A program made the position numbers and the translations under genes. The notes under the pieces are model-generated. The model was given only the letters and a program-made list of their open reading frames with translations, ran no database searches and was not told the DNA's origin. From Sphingomonas elodea ATCC 31461 (GTDB lineage: Bacteria; Pseudomonadota; Alphaproteobacteria; Sphingomonadales; Sphingomonadaceae), in assembly GCF_000226955.1 (NCBI RefSeq), contig NZ_AGFU01000006.1, forward strand, positions 1-64,000: DNA of 64,000 nt, written 5' to 3'. Below are positions 7,677 through 15,345 of this stretch, one piece after another (the first letter of the stretch is position 1; the number at the start of each line of letters is the position of its first letter).

Positions 7677-8488
7677 GCGATGTCGCGCGCGGCCAGCGTG
7701 GCTTCGATGGGAGCGAGGTCGGTCGGGTTGTTGAGCTCGATCGGATCCCAGCCCGGCGGATCGAAGGTGAGCACGTCGATCGGGATGCCGTGGTGCAGGA
7801 AGCGCAGCTGTTCCAGCCCCTCGGAAAGCTCGGCAGGGGAGGGCGGCAGCGCCCGATAGCGGCGCAGCGCCTCCGCGCGATAGGCATAGAGCCCCAGATG
7901 CAGTTGCACGGGCAGCGGCCCCTTCTCCGCGCCTTCCGGCAGGAAAGGCAGCACCCGCTTCGAGAAATACAGGGCCTGGCCGGTGGCGTTGGTGACCACC
8001 GTCGTCCCGCCGCTGCGGCCCGCGGCCTGGTCTGCGATCAGATGCGTATAGACACTGGGCGAACAGCGCATCGCCACGGTCGCGACGGCGCAGTCGGGAT
8101 GCGTTTCCATCCATTCCGCCAGCGCGGCGACATAGGCCGGCGGGGTTAGCAGCGCGTCGCCCTGGAAATTGATTGCATAGTCCGGCGCGATTCCCAGCGC
8201 CTCCAGCGCCGCCGCCACCCGCTCGGTGCCGTTGGCGCAGCTTTCCGGCGTCATCACCGGGGTCTCGCCCAGCGCCCGCACCGCCTCGGCAATGCGGACG
8301 TCGTCGGTCGCGACATGGAGCGGCAGGTCGCCGCGCGCGGCGTGGGCGGCGGCGATGCTGCGGGCGATCAGCGGCTGGCTGGTGCCGCTCGCGCCGCGAA
8401 TCGGTGCCAGCGGCTTGCCGGGATAGCGCGCCGAGGCATAGCGCGCCGGAATCACGATCACGCCGCCGGGCGTGCGGGCCTGCTCCAT
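7673..8488 (-). CDS. kdsB: 3-deoxy-manno-octulosonate cytidylyltransferase KdsB/KpsU
   Basis: Cytosolic CMP-Kdo synthetase that activates Kdo with CTP for lipopolysaccharide or capsule use. The 271-residue protein has IVIPARYASARYPGKPLAPI at the N-terminus, the CTP-binding nucleotidyltransferase signature. It continues with VATDDVRIAEAV, YAINFQGDALLTPP and HLGLYAYRAEALRRY, all typical of KdsB. It is 10 bp downstream of kdsD and overlaps kpsC by four bases. This packing suggests a capsule-dedicated copy (KpsU-like) rather than the housekeeping LPS enzyme, although no second copy can be seen from this window. Confidence 0.95.
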   Translation of the reverse strand: MEQARTPGGVIVIPARYASARYPGKPLAPIRGASGTSQPLIARSIAAAHAARGDLPLHVATDDVRIAEAVRALGETPVMTPESCANGTERVAAALEALGIAPDYAINFQGDALLTPPAYVAALAEWMETHPDCAVATVAMRCSPSVYTHLIADQAAGRSGGTTVVTNATGQALYFSKRVLPFLPEGAEKGPLPVQLHLGLYAYRAEALRRYRALPPSPAELSEGLEQLRFLHHGIPIDVLTFDPPGWDPIELNNPTDLAPIEATLAARDIA

Positions 8489-8498
8489 CGTCGAGGCC

Positions 8499-9467
8499 TC
8501 AGCCGCCGAGCTGCAGATCGTGGATGTGCAGCAGCCCCCAGGGCCGGCGCGATCCGGCCTTTTCCATCACGAACAGCACGGTGACCTTGTTCTCCTGCAT
8601 GCGCGCGACCGCATCGTCGACCGATGCATCGCACGCGATCGTCACAGGATTGCGCGTCATGATCTCCCCGGCAACCGCAATCAGCATACGATCGAACGCG
8701 CGGCGCAAGTCACCGTCGGTGATCACGCCGACCAGGTTTCCGTCGCTGTCGACCACGCCCGCGACGCCCTTGCCGCACGAGGTCATCTCCAGCACCACGT
8801 CGCGTGCCGAAGTCTCGGGGCGGACCAGCGGCAGCGGCTCGTTGCGGCGGACCAGCGCCGCGACGGTCTGCATCCCCCAGCCGATCCGGCCCCCGGGGTG
8901 CCAATAGGCGAGATCGTTGCGCGAAACCCCGCGGCGGCGCATCGCCGCCACCGCCAGCGCGTCGCCCAGCGCCAGCATCATCGTGGTCGAGGTGGTGGGC
9001 GCGATGCCTTCTGGGCAGGCCTCGCCGCAATCCGGCAGCTTCAGCGTGATCGCGGCGTTGCGCGCCAGCATCGATTCGGCGCCCGCCGTCATCGCGATCA
9101 CCGGCACCGCCAGCCGCTGGGCATGGGTCAGGACCGCGACCACTTCGGGCGTCTCGCCCGAGTTGGAAAGAACCACCGCCACGTCCCCGCTGCGCATCAC
9201 GCCGAGGTCGCCGTGCGACGCTTCGCCGGGGTGGAGATAATAAGCGGCGCTGCCGGTCGCCGAAAGCGTGGCGGCGATCTTGCGCGCGATATGGCCCGAC
9301 TTGCCCATGCCGGCGAGGATGATCCGCCCACGCGCGCCGACCAGCAGGTCTACGGCGGCCGCGAAGTCCGCATCAAGCTGCCCCGCAAGCATCGCCAGTG
9401 CCGCAGCCTCGGTGCGGATTACCTCCGCGCCGTGCTCGATGATGTCCCGTACGCCAACTAGTTCCAT
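8499..9467 (-). CDS. kdsD: Arabinose-5-phosphate isomerase KdsD/KpsF
   Basis: KdsD/KpsF interconverts ribulose 5-phosphate and arabinose 5-phosphate, the first step to Kdo. The 322-residue protein has an N-terminal SIS sugar-isomerase domain (GKSGHIARKIAATLSATGS, HPGEASHGDLG, LSNSGETPEVV) and two C-terminal CBS domains (ALVRRNEPLPLVRPE and MTRNPVTIACDASVDDAVARM). The ATG at 9467 follows CCAGGGGGCACGA, a good ribosome site. It is the first gene of the tight kds-kps run. The preceding dioxygenase ends 128 bp upstream on the same strand and may be co-transcribed. Confidence 0.95.
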   Translation of the reverse strand: MELVGVRDIIEHGAEVIRTEAAALAMLAGQLDADFAAAVDLLVGARGRIILAGMGKSGHIARKIAATLSATGSAAYYLHPGEASHGDLGVMRSGDVAVVLSNSGETPEVVAVLTHAQRLAVPVIAMTAGAESMLARNAAITLKLPDCGEACPEGIAPTTSTTMMLALGDALAVAAMRRRGVSRNDLAYWHPGGRIGWGMQTVAALVRRNEPLPLVRPETSARDVVLEMTSCGKGVAGVVDSDGNLVGVITDGDLRRAFDRMLIAVAGEIMTRNPVTIACDASVDDAVARMQENKVTVLFVMEKAGSRRPWGLLHIHDLQLGG

Positions 9468-9595
9468 TCGTGCCCCCTGGCGATTTCAGCCCCGCCCGGA
9501 CCAGATGCGCACAAGCATTTGATCCCATTGCTGCCGATCCCGCACCAAACCCGTCTCGCACTCGCGCAGCACCGATGCAAGAGTATTGCCCTCCG

Positions 9596-10609
9596 TCAAT
9601 CGTCCAACACGAACTTGTTGCCGCGCGGTTGCCAGGGCTGCCCCATCCATTTCTGCAACCTGTCGCGCAGCTGCCACATATATTCTATCCGGCGCTCGGC
9701 GATGCCCGGCATGCTGAGCAGATCGGCGCCGGTCCATGGTACAAAGGGATTGCGGCGGCTGAACGACCAGAGCTCGAGCCGCCGGCTGGGCCGCGAGGCT
9801 GCGACCCGGGCGTGGAAGCCGCAGGTGTCGGCGACGACCAGGGTGTTGGCCGGCACCGGGAACTGCTTCGCCGGGGGCAGGCCGAGCGCGCCGAGTTCGG
9901 ACGCGTCGATCCGCAGCGATCCGCGCGCCGAGAGGAAATCGCTGCTGCCCTGCGCGGTCACGCTGCGGGCGCGTTCCCAGGCTAGCCGTGCGGGCGTCAG
10001 CCGGTGCGAGCCGGGCACATAGGAGAAGGGGCCGTCGGCTGCCTCGACGTCGTTCAGGAAGAACCATGCCTTCAGCGTCGGGTGAAACGTATCGGCGTGG
10101 AGGCGGGTCTGGGGATCCGGATCCGGCACGTCGCATTCGGTGAGGATCGTCTGGATGTAATGGAGCGGCTCGCTGCGGAAGCTGCCGACATAGCGGCACA
10201 GCGCCCGGAACCGTGTATCCTCGATCAGCGCCTTCGCCTCGGGGACAGCCTGCAGGAACGTCGGCCCGATCGCGACGCGGCGGGTGATCGTGTTGCCCTG
10301 CCGCATCTCGCGCGTGGCGAAGCGCTGCGCGGTCACGCCGTCGCGCAGGGCGGCGAAGGCGTCGGCGGGCAGGAAATCGCGAACCACGACGAAGCCGTCG
10401 CGATCGAACGCCGCGCGATCCGCCGGATCGAGCCCGCGGGTCAGCCGCGCACGGCGCGCCCAGGCCAGCCGGTGCGCCAGCGCCGCGCGACCGCTGTGCA
10501 GGCCCATGGCGTTGAGCCGCGGAGATCCGATGATCGGATTGTCGCGAAACGATTTCGCGCCGGTGGCAAGTTGGGCAACCCACAACGGGGATGCCAGGAT
10601 CGAGGGCAT
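9596..10609 (-). CDS. Phytanoyl-CoA dioxygenase (PhyH)-like Fe(II)/2-oxoglutarate oxygenase
   Basis: Putative non-haem iron, 2-oxoglutarate-dependent oxygenase of 337 residues. The double-stranded beta-helix metal triad is visible as H171-A-D173 (RLHADTFHP) and H266 (CGFHARV), with an arginine-rich 2OG-binding stretch after it (SRPSRRLELWS). Other family features are FDRDGFVVVRDFL near residue 68 and GPFSYVPGSHRLTP near residue 193. PhyH-like proteins hydroxylate lipids, sugars or small molecules; the substrate here cannot be inferred. It lies upstream of kdsD in the same direction, which suggests capsule or lipid modification (inference). An internal Met at residue 35 is an alternative start. 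Confidence 0.8.
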   Translation of the reverse strand: MPSILASPLWVAQLATGAKSFRDNPIIGSPRLNAMGLHSGRAALAHRLAWARRARLTRGLDPADRAAFDRDGFVVVRDFLPADAFAALRDGVTAQRFATREMRQGNTITRRVAIGPTFLQAVPEAKALIEDTRFRALCRYVGSFRSEPLHYIQTILTECDVPDPDPQTRLHADTFHPTLKAWFFLNDVEAADGPFSYVPGSHRLTPARLAWERARSVTAQGSSDFLSARGSLRIDASELGALGLPPAKQFPVPANTLVVADTCGFHARVAASRPSRRLELWSFSRRNPFVPWTGADLLSMPGIAERRIEYMWQLRDRLQKWMGQPWQPRGNKFVLDD

Positions 10610-10761
10610 GCTACTCTCACTCGGAACACGATGGTTTGCGACCCATCCCGGTACATATACGTGTTTTGTGCACGTTCGTTCACCCGAAAACCGGTTTCAG
10701 GTCAAGCTGCGACAAATTCGCAACAGCGCATTTCGGCAGGCATAGCGCCCGGCCGGCCCGG

Positions 10762-11871
10762 TCAGGCGGCGAATGCCGCCGCGCGTTCGGTTTCGGCGAT
10801 CCAGCCGCCGCCCAGCACGCGGTCTCCGGCATAAAGCACCGCCGCCTGGCCGGGGGCGACGCCATATTCGGGCGCCTCGAACACGACCCGGTCGCCGTCG
10901 CGTCGCGCCGGCACCGGCTTGGCGAGGCTGCGCACCTTGGCGGTCATCGGGCCTGCATAGTCGCCCGCCAGCCAGTTGATCCCTTCCAGCCTTGCCGCGC
11001 CCACCGCCAGCGCCCGGCGCGGGCCGACCACGACGCGTCGTGTCTCGGGTTCCAGACGAAGGACGTAATAGGGCTCCGGTGCGCCGCCGATCTCCAGCCC
11101 GCGACGCTGGCCGACGGTGAAGTGGATCAGGCCGCGATGCTCGCCCAGCTTGGTGCCGCGCTCGTCGACGATGTCGCCGCCCGCTGCGGCCTCCGGCCGC
11201 AGCTTCTTGACCAGCGACGCATAGTCGCCGTCGGGCACGAAGCAGATGTCCTGGCTGTCCGGCTTGCCGGCGATACCCAGGCCCAGTTCCGCGGCCAGCG
11301 CGCGGACCTCGGGCTTGGGCAGGCCGCCCAGCGGGAACCGCAGGAAATCCAGCTGTGCGGCGGTGGTGGCGAACAGGAAATAGCTCTGGTCGCGCGCCGG
11401 ATCGGCAGCGCGGTGCAGTTCCGGCCCATGATCGCCGACGACGCGGCGGACATAATGGCCGGTGGCAAGGCAGTCTGCACCCAGGTCGCGCGCGAGGGCG
11501 AACAGATCGGTGAACTTCGGCCCCATGTTGCACTTCACGCAGGGAATGGGGGTGCGGCCCGCCAGATATTCGTCGGCGAAGTCGTCGATCACCTGGGTCT
11601 GGAAGCTGCTGGCGTGGTCGAACACGTAATGCGCGATGCCCAGCGTGTCGCACACCGCGCGCGCATCGCGAATGTCGCGGCCGGCGCAGCAGCTCCCGGC
11701 GCGGCCCACCGCCTCGCCATGATCGTAGAGCTGGAGCGTGATGCCGATCGTCTCGGCGCCGCTGCGCGCGGCGAGCGCGGCGACGACGGAGGAATCGACG
11801 CCGCCCGACATGGCGACGACGATCCGTCGCCCCTTCAGGGGCTCGGCAAGCTGGAAATCACCCGGGGTCAT
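10762..11871 (-). CDS. mnmA: tRNA 2-thiouridylase MnmA
   Basis: MnmA thiolates U34 of tRNA-Lys, -Glu and -Gln in the cytosol. The PP-loop [12 protein letters not shown] lies near residue 21. The two catalytic cysteines are in the expected contexts, [11 protein letters not shown] and [12 protein letters not shown]. Family motifs ATGHYVR and [10 protein letters not shown] are also present. The start is uncertain: ATG at 11871 gives [14 protein letters not shown], close to the usual family N-terminus, while an in-frame GTG at 11907 would add 12 residues. No partner genes are nearby; sciP lies divergently. Confidence 0.95.
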   Translation of the reverse strand: MTPGDFQLAEPLKGRRIVVAMSGGVDSSVVAALAARSGAETIGITLQLYDHGEAVGRAGSCCAGRDIRDARAVCDTLGIAHYVFDHASSFQTQVIDDFADEYLAGRTPIPCVKCNMGPKFTDLFALARDLGADCLATGHYVRRVVGDHGPELHRAADPARDQSYFLFATTAAQLDFLRFPLGGLPKPEVRALAAELGLGIAGKPDSQDICFVPDGDYASLVKKLRPEAAAGGDIVDERGTKLGEHRGLIHFTVGQRRGLEIGGAPEPYYVLRLEPETRRVVVGPRRALAVGAARLEGINWLAGDYAGPMTAKVRSLAKPVPARRDGDRVVFEAPEYGVAPGQAAVLYAGDRVLGGGWIAETERAAAFAA

Positions 11872-12026
11872 TGCTCGCAAATAGGGCAGGTCCGGTCCGG
11901 ATGCCACCCGAGTCCGGCAGCAAGGTTCATGAAACCGGAGTTAAATGTCCGTTCTCAGGCCTTTTACGGCCCCTTCAGTACTGTGGGGTTACAATCGGTT
12001 CCGGAAAGACGACTGGAAACGCATTG

Positions 12027-12254
12027 GTGGACTTGAGTTTTGCCCGTTCCGACCGCGAACTCACCGCGTTGCTGCTCCCCACGGGGCTGGCGGTGCTGAT
12101 GGCGCGGGCGACGAGCCGGCAGGCCGCGAGCGCCACCGCGCGGATCCAGACCCGCCTTTCCATGCCGCTGCCCGTCGCAGCGTTGCTCGCACCGGTCGAT
12201 GGGGCTTTCCATCGCGCCGTCGCGATCGCGCTGCACCAGTGGGGAGAGGCGTGA
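12027..12254 (+). CDS. Possible small hypothetical protein upstream of sciP
   Basis: A 75-residue open frame from a GTG at 12027 (TTG at 12024 also possible), giving VDLSFARSDRELTALLLPTG and a C-terminus FHRAVAIALHQWGEA. The composition is protein-like, with a mid hydrophobic stretch and no arginine/proline runs of the kind seen in shadow frames, and it fills the 450-bp gap between the mnmA start and sciP. No family was recognised and the ribosome site is weak (CTGGAAA). It may be a genuine short gene or chance coding potential in high-GC DNA. Confidence 0.35.
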   Translation: MDLSFARSDRELTALLLPTGLAVLMARATSRQAASATARIQTRLSMPLPVAALLAPVDGAFHRAVAIALHQWGEA

Positions 12255-12357
12255 AGCGCGCGTTTACCGTGCCATTTTAGTCGATGTTCAAAGGCGCTGC
12301 GTAAAAGTCGTTTCACGGTTGCGTAACAGGGGCGGCCGGCCCCGATGAGGTTGGTAG

Positions 12358-12657
12358 ATGATTGAGAACCAGAAGATCCGTCCCGCGAAGGTCATCGGTC
12401 CGCTCGGCGAGCCGCTGACCCTGGACTCGCTGCCGCCGCCGAACACCACCCGCTGGGTCGTGCGGCGCAAGGCCGAGGTGGTCGCCGCCGTCAATGGCGG
12501 ACTTCTGACCGTGGACGAGGTGTGCGACCGCTACGGTCTGACCGTCGAGGAATTCGCCGGATGGCAGCGTGCCATCGATCGTTCGGGCATGCCGGGCCTG
12601 CGCGTCACCCGCATCCAGCATTATCGCTTGCTCTACGAACGGCAGCAGAAGTTCTGA
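12358..12657 (+). CDS. sciP: CtrA inhibitor SciP (DUF1153)
   Basis: Small DNA-binding protein that, in Caulobacter, binds CtrA and represses CtrA-activated promoters after S-phase entry. The 99-residue product has the DUF1153 signature: KVIGPLGEPLTLDSLPPP, then WVVRRKAEVVAAV, a helix-turn-helix (GGLLTVDEVCDRYGLTVEEF) and the C-terminal VTRIQHYR. The start at 12358 follows GAGGTTGGTAG. Family members have 90-100 residues, so it is full length. No TTAA-N7-TTAA CtrA box was seen upstream. Confidence 0.94.
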   Translation: MIENQKIRPAKVIGPLGEPLTLDSLPPPNTTRWVVRRKAEVVAAVNGGLLTVDEVCDRYGLTVEEFAGWQRAIDRSGMPGLRVTRIQHYRLLYERQQKF

Positions 12658-12782
12658 ATTTTCTTGAGCGAGATCCCGAAAGTTCCCTTGACAACGTAAA
12701 ATATCGCTGCGGAACCAATCTGACCATTTGCGGATTTCCCTCTGCGTGGCCCGGGTCGCCGGGCAGGTAAAAGGAGGGACCA

Positions 12783-13040
12783 ATGGTAGGATTTATCGTT
12801 TGGCTCGTCATCGGCGGCGTCGTCGGCTGGCTTGCAAGCATCATCATGCGGACCGATGCCCAGCAGGGCATCTTTCTCAACATCGTCGTCGGCATCGTGG
12901 GCGCCTTCATCGGCGGCCTGCTGTTCGGCGGCAACATCAACAGCGGCGTGATCACCCCGATGACCTTCCTGGTTTCGCTCCTGGGTGCCGTCATCCTGCT
13001 GGCGATCGTGAACCTCGTTCGTCGCGGCGCCGTTCGCTAA
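12783..13040 (+). CDS. GlsB/YeaQ/YmgE family small membrane protein
   Basis: Inner-membrane protein of 85 residues with three hydrophobic helices separated by glycine-rich turns (MVGFIVWLVIGGVVGWLASI, NIVVGIVGAFIGGLLFGG, VSLLGAVILLAIVNLVRR). The family, once called transglycosylase-associated, is often induced by stress. A very strong AAAGGAGGGA ribosome site sits at about 12770, and a strong intrinsic terminator follows at 13068-13097, so it is likely a highly expressed monocistronic gene. Confidence 0.92.
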   Translation: MVGFIVWLVIGGVVGWLASIIMRTDAQQGIFLNIVVGIVGAFIGGLLFGGNINSGVITPMTFLVSLLGAVILLAIVNLVRRGAVR

Positions 13041-13067
13041 CGCGAACACGCTTCGATCGTAGTTCCA

Positions 13068-13097
13068 AAAGGGCCGTCCTTAGGGGCGGCCCTTTTT
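13068..13097 (+). terminator. Intrinsic terminator after the YeaQ-type gene
   Basis: A 12-bp stem (13068-13079 with 13084-13095, one G-T pair) around the loop TTAG ends in a run of five T. The preceding A run makes it able to work in both directions. It separates the stress membrane protein from the convergent SIMPL gene. Confidence 0.9.
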
Positions 13098-13164
13098 CGT
13101 GTCGAACTTCGCCTGCCTTGGCGCGCCGTCGTCGGGCCATGGCCGGACGACGGCGCGTATCCCG

Positions 13165-13890
13165 TCATTTGAGCAGGAAGCGGACCGAGACGCTGGCGAC
13201 GAGCTTCTGTTCCCCCGGCACGATCGCCGTGTCCGCCTCCGCCATCATGCCCTTGGCGCGCATCAGCATCGGCATCGGCTGGACGATGGGCGTGCTGCCC
13301 GTTTCCGAGATCATCAGGATGCGATCCACTTTCAGCCCTGCGGCCTGGGCATACAGGGTGGCGCGCGCCCGGGCCTTGGCGATCGCGTCGCGCCGCGCCT
13401 CGTCCAGCGCGCCGCTTTCGTCGGCGAGCGTCAGGTTGGGGCCGGAGATGTTGTTCGCGCCTTGCGCCACCAGCGCATCGAGTACCGTGCCGCTCTTCGC
13501 CACGTCGCGGAAGCGCACCGTCAGCTGGTTCGATGCCTGGTAGCCGGTGATCACCGGCGGCTTGTTTTCCTGGTAGCGATATTGCGGTGCGAGGTTCACC
13601 GCACTGGTCTGCAGGTCGCGCTCGGCGAGGCCCGCCTTGCGCAGCGCCGCGAGCACTGCCGCCATCCGGGCGGCATTCTGCTGCATCGCCTCGCCTGCGG
13701 TCGGCGCGGTGGTGACGACGCCGGCCTGGATCAGCGCGAGATCGGGCACGCGGGTGCTCGTCCCCTCGGCGGTGATGTCGAGGACGGTGCCGTCGGCCGG
13801 GATCGGCTGCGCCACCGCCATCGACTGCGCAAAGGCATGCGGCGCGGCGGCGAGCGCGATCAGCGCGGCGAGCGGAAGGGTGCGGATCAT
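13165..13890 (-). CDS. SIMPL domain (DUF541) periplasmic protein
   Basis: Exported 241-residue protein. A signal peptide (MIRTLPLAALIALAAAPHAFA) is followed by the SIMPL/DUF541 region with VLDITAEGTSTRVPDLA, the YQASNQLTVRFRD core and DEARRDAIAKARARATLYA. The ATG at 13890 has a consensus AGGAGG 7 nt upstream. The same frame stays open for more than 4 kb further upstream, antisense to the RND genes; that part is not coding. DUF541 proteins have been linked to oxidative-stress tolerance and outer-membrane effects, but no defined activity is known. Confidence 0.92.
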   Translation of the reverse strand: MIRTLPLAALIALAAAPHAFAQSMAVAQPIPADGTVLDITAEGTSTRVPDLALIQAGVVTTAPTAGEAMQQNAARMAAVLAALRKAGLAERDLQTSAVNLAPQYRYQENKPPVITGYQASNQLTVRFRDVAKSGTVLDALVAQGANNISGPNLTLADESGALDEARRDAIAKARARATLYAQAAGLKVDRILMISETGSTPIVQPMPMLMRAKGMMAEADTAIVPGEQKLVASVSVRFLLK

Positions 13891-14083
13891 GGACGTTCCT
13901 CCTGTCATTTGTCGTCTCTCAGCCCCGGCTTGTCGACACCTGCAGACGAACGCAGGCTGAACGGGGTGCTGCGGGGAAACGTTTGTCGTTACTTGCAGGC
14001 GCCGGCAGGTGCTGCAGTTTTTCTTTTCAGCGACTTGCATCGGGCCAGGCAACCGGGCATTTGCCCGTGCGTTGCTACACCGG

Positions 14084-14112
14084 CCTTGTGGCGGGTGATA
14101 TATTCCTATAAT
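14084..14112 (+). promoter_or_regulatory. Probable sigma-70 promoter of the RND efflux pair
   Basis: A perfect TATAAT at 14107-14112 is preceded at 16 bp by CTTGTG (14085-14090), in the AT-rich stretch before the adaptor gene at 14158. The intergenic region 13891-14157 contains no other gene. Confidence 0.5.
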
Positions 14113-14157
14113 ACAGTGCGACCTGGAGCGTTTGGGCGCTCCGAACGAGGTGGGCGC

Positions 14158-15333
14158 ATGAACTACGAGGCAGGGATGTTGGATCGGCAGGAGCGGCTCG
14201 GCTACGAAGGTGCGCCGGCGCGGGGGCGGCGCTGGTTGTGGGTCGGGCTGGGCGCGTTCGCGCTGATCGTTATCGCTGCCTTCGTGGTGATGAAGCGACC
14301 GTCGGGATCGGTGCCTGCAGCGAAGGGCGGCAAGCCGCAGGCGCAGATGCAGACGGTAACCGTCTCGCAGCCGGGCCAGCAGACCATCTCCACCATCGTT
14401 ACCGGCAATGGCAGCCTGGCCGCCAAGCGCGAGATGCCGGTGGGTGTCGCGGGCGAGGGCGGCCTCGTCACGCGCGTGCTGGTCGATGCCGGCAGCTGGG
14501 TCCAGAAGGGCCAGGTGCTCGCCGTGGTCGACCGCTCGGTGCAGGCGCAGACCGCCGAGTCGCTCGCCGCGCAGATCCGCGTCGCCGAGGCCGATGCAAA
14601 GCTCGCCCAGGCGAATCTGGAGCGCGCGCAGAAGCTCGTCGGCAACGGCTTCATCTCGCGAGCCGATATCGACCAGCGCATCGCGACCCGCGACCAGGCG
14701 CTCGCCCGCGTGCGCGTCGCCAAGGCGCAGCTGGCCGAGACCCAGGCGCGCAACCGCCGGCTCGATATCCGCGCGCCGGAAGCGGGTCTGGTGCTCGCCC
14801 GCCAGATCGAGCCTGGCCAGATCGTCAGCTCGGGCTCGGGCACCCTGTTCCGCATGGCGATGGACGGCCAGCTCGAGCTGCGCACCCAGCTCGCCGAGTC
14901 CGACATCCAGAAGCTGCACGTCGGCGCGCCCGCCGAGGTGACTCCGGTGGGCACCCAGCTGAGCTTCAAGGGCCAGGTCTGGCAGGTCTCTCCGGTGATC
15001 GATCCGACGACGCGGCTGGGCATCGCGCGCATCGCGCTGCCCTACAATCCGGCGCTTCGCCCCGGCGGCTTCGCCAGCGCGCGTATCGTCGCCGGCTCGT
15101 TGACCACGGTGGTGCTGCCGCAATCGGCGGTGCAGAGCGACCAGCAGGGCAGCTACGTCTTCATCCTCAACGAGAATAACGAGGCGGTGCGCCGGGACGT
15201 GAAGACCGGCGACGTGTCCGATCAGGGCGTGCGGATCACCAGCGGCCTCACCGGCAACGAGCGGGTGGTGATGACCGCGGGCGCGTTCCTCAACCCGGGC
15301 CAGAAGGTCATACCCCAGCTCCTCAAGAAGTAA
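14158..15333 (+). CDS. RND efflux periplasmic adaptor (membrane fusion protein)
   Basis: Periplasmic adaptor linking an inner-membrane RND pump to an outer-membrane channel. The 391-residue protein has an N-terminal membrane anchor (WLWVGLGAFALIVIAAFVVM, about 29-48), a lipoyl/barrel-sandwich domain (LVDAGSWVQKGQVLAVVDRS), a coiled-coil hairpin (about 130-200), then the second lipoyl half (IRAPEAGLVLARQIEPGQIV) and beta-barrel domain. It is anchored by a helix rather than by lipid. The ATG at 14158 follows GAGGTGGGCGC. The permease starts 12 bp downstream; no outer-membrane factor is present in the window. Confidence 0.94.
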   Translation: MNYEAGMLDRQERLGYEGAPARGRRWLWVGLGAFALIVIAAFVVMKRPSGSVPAAKGGKPQAQMQTVTVSQPGQQTISTIVTGNGSLAAKREMPVGVAGEGGLVTRVLVDAGSWVQKGQVLAVVDRSVQAQTAESLAAQIRVAEADAKLAQANLERAQKLVGNGFISRADIDQRIATRDQALARVRVAKAQLAETQARNRRLDIRAPEAGLVLARQIEPGQIVSSGSGTLFRMAMDGQLELRTQLAESDIQKLHVGAPAEVTPVGTQLSFKGQVWQVSPVIDPTTRLGIARIALPYNPALRPGGFASARIVAGSLTTVVLPQSAVQSDQQGSYVFILNENNEAVRRDVKTGDVSDQGVRITSGLTGNERVVMTAGAFLNPGQKVIPQLLKK

Positions 15334-15345
15334 GGGATCGGCGCG

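Noticed and set aside
12711-12736. GGAAC upstream of the YeaQ-type gene as a possible EcfG general-stress promoter.
   Set aside because: The -35 element is present, but at 16-17 bp the sequence reads GGAT/GATT rather than the expected GTT-type -10.
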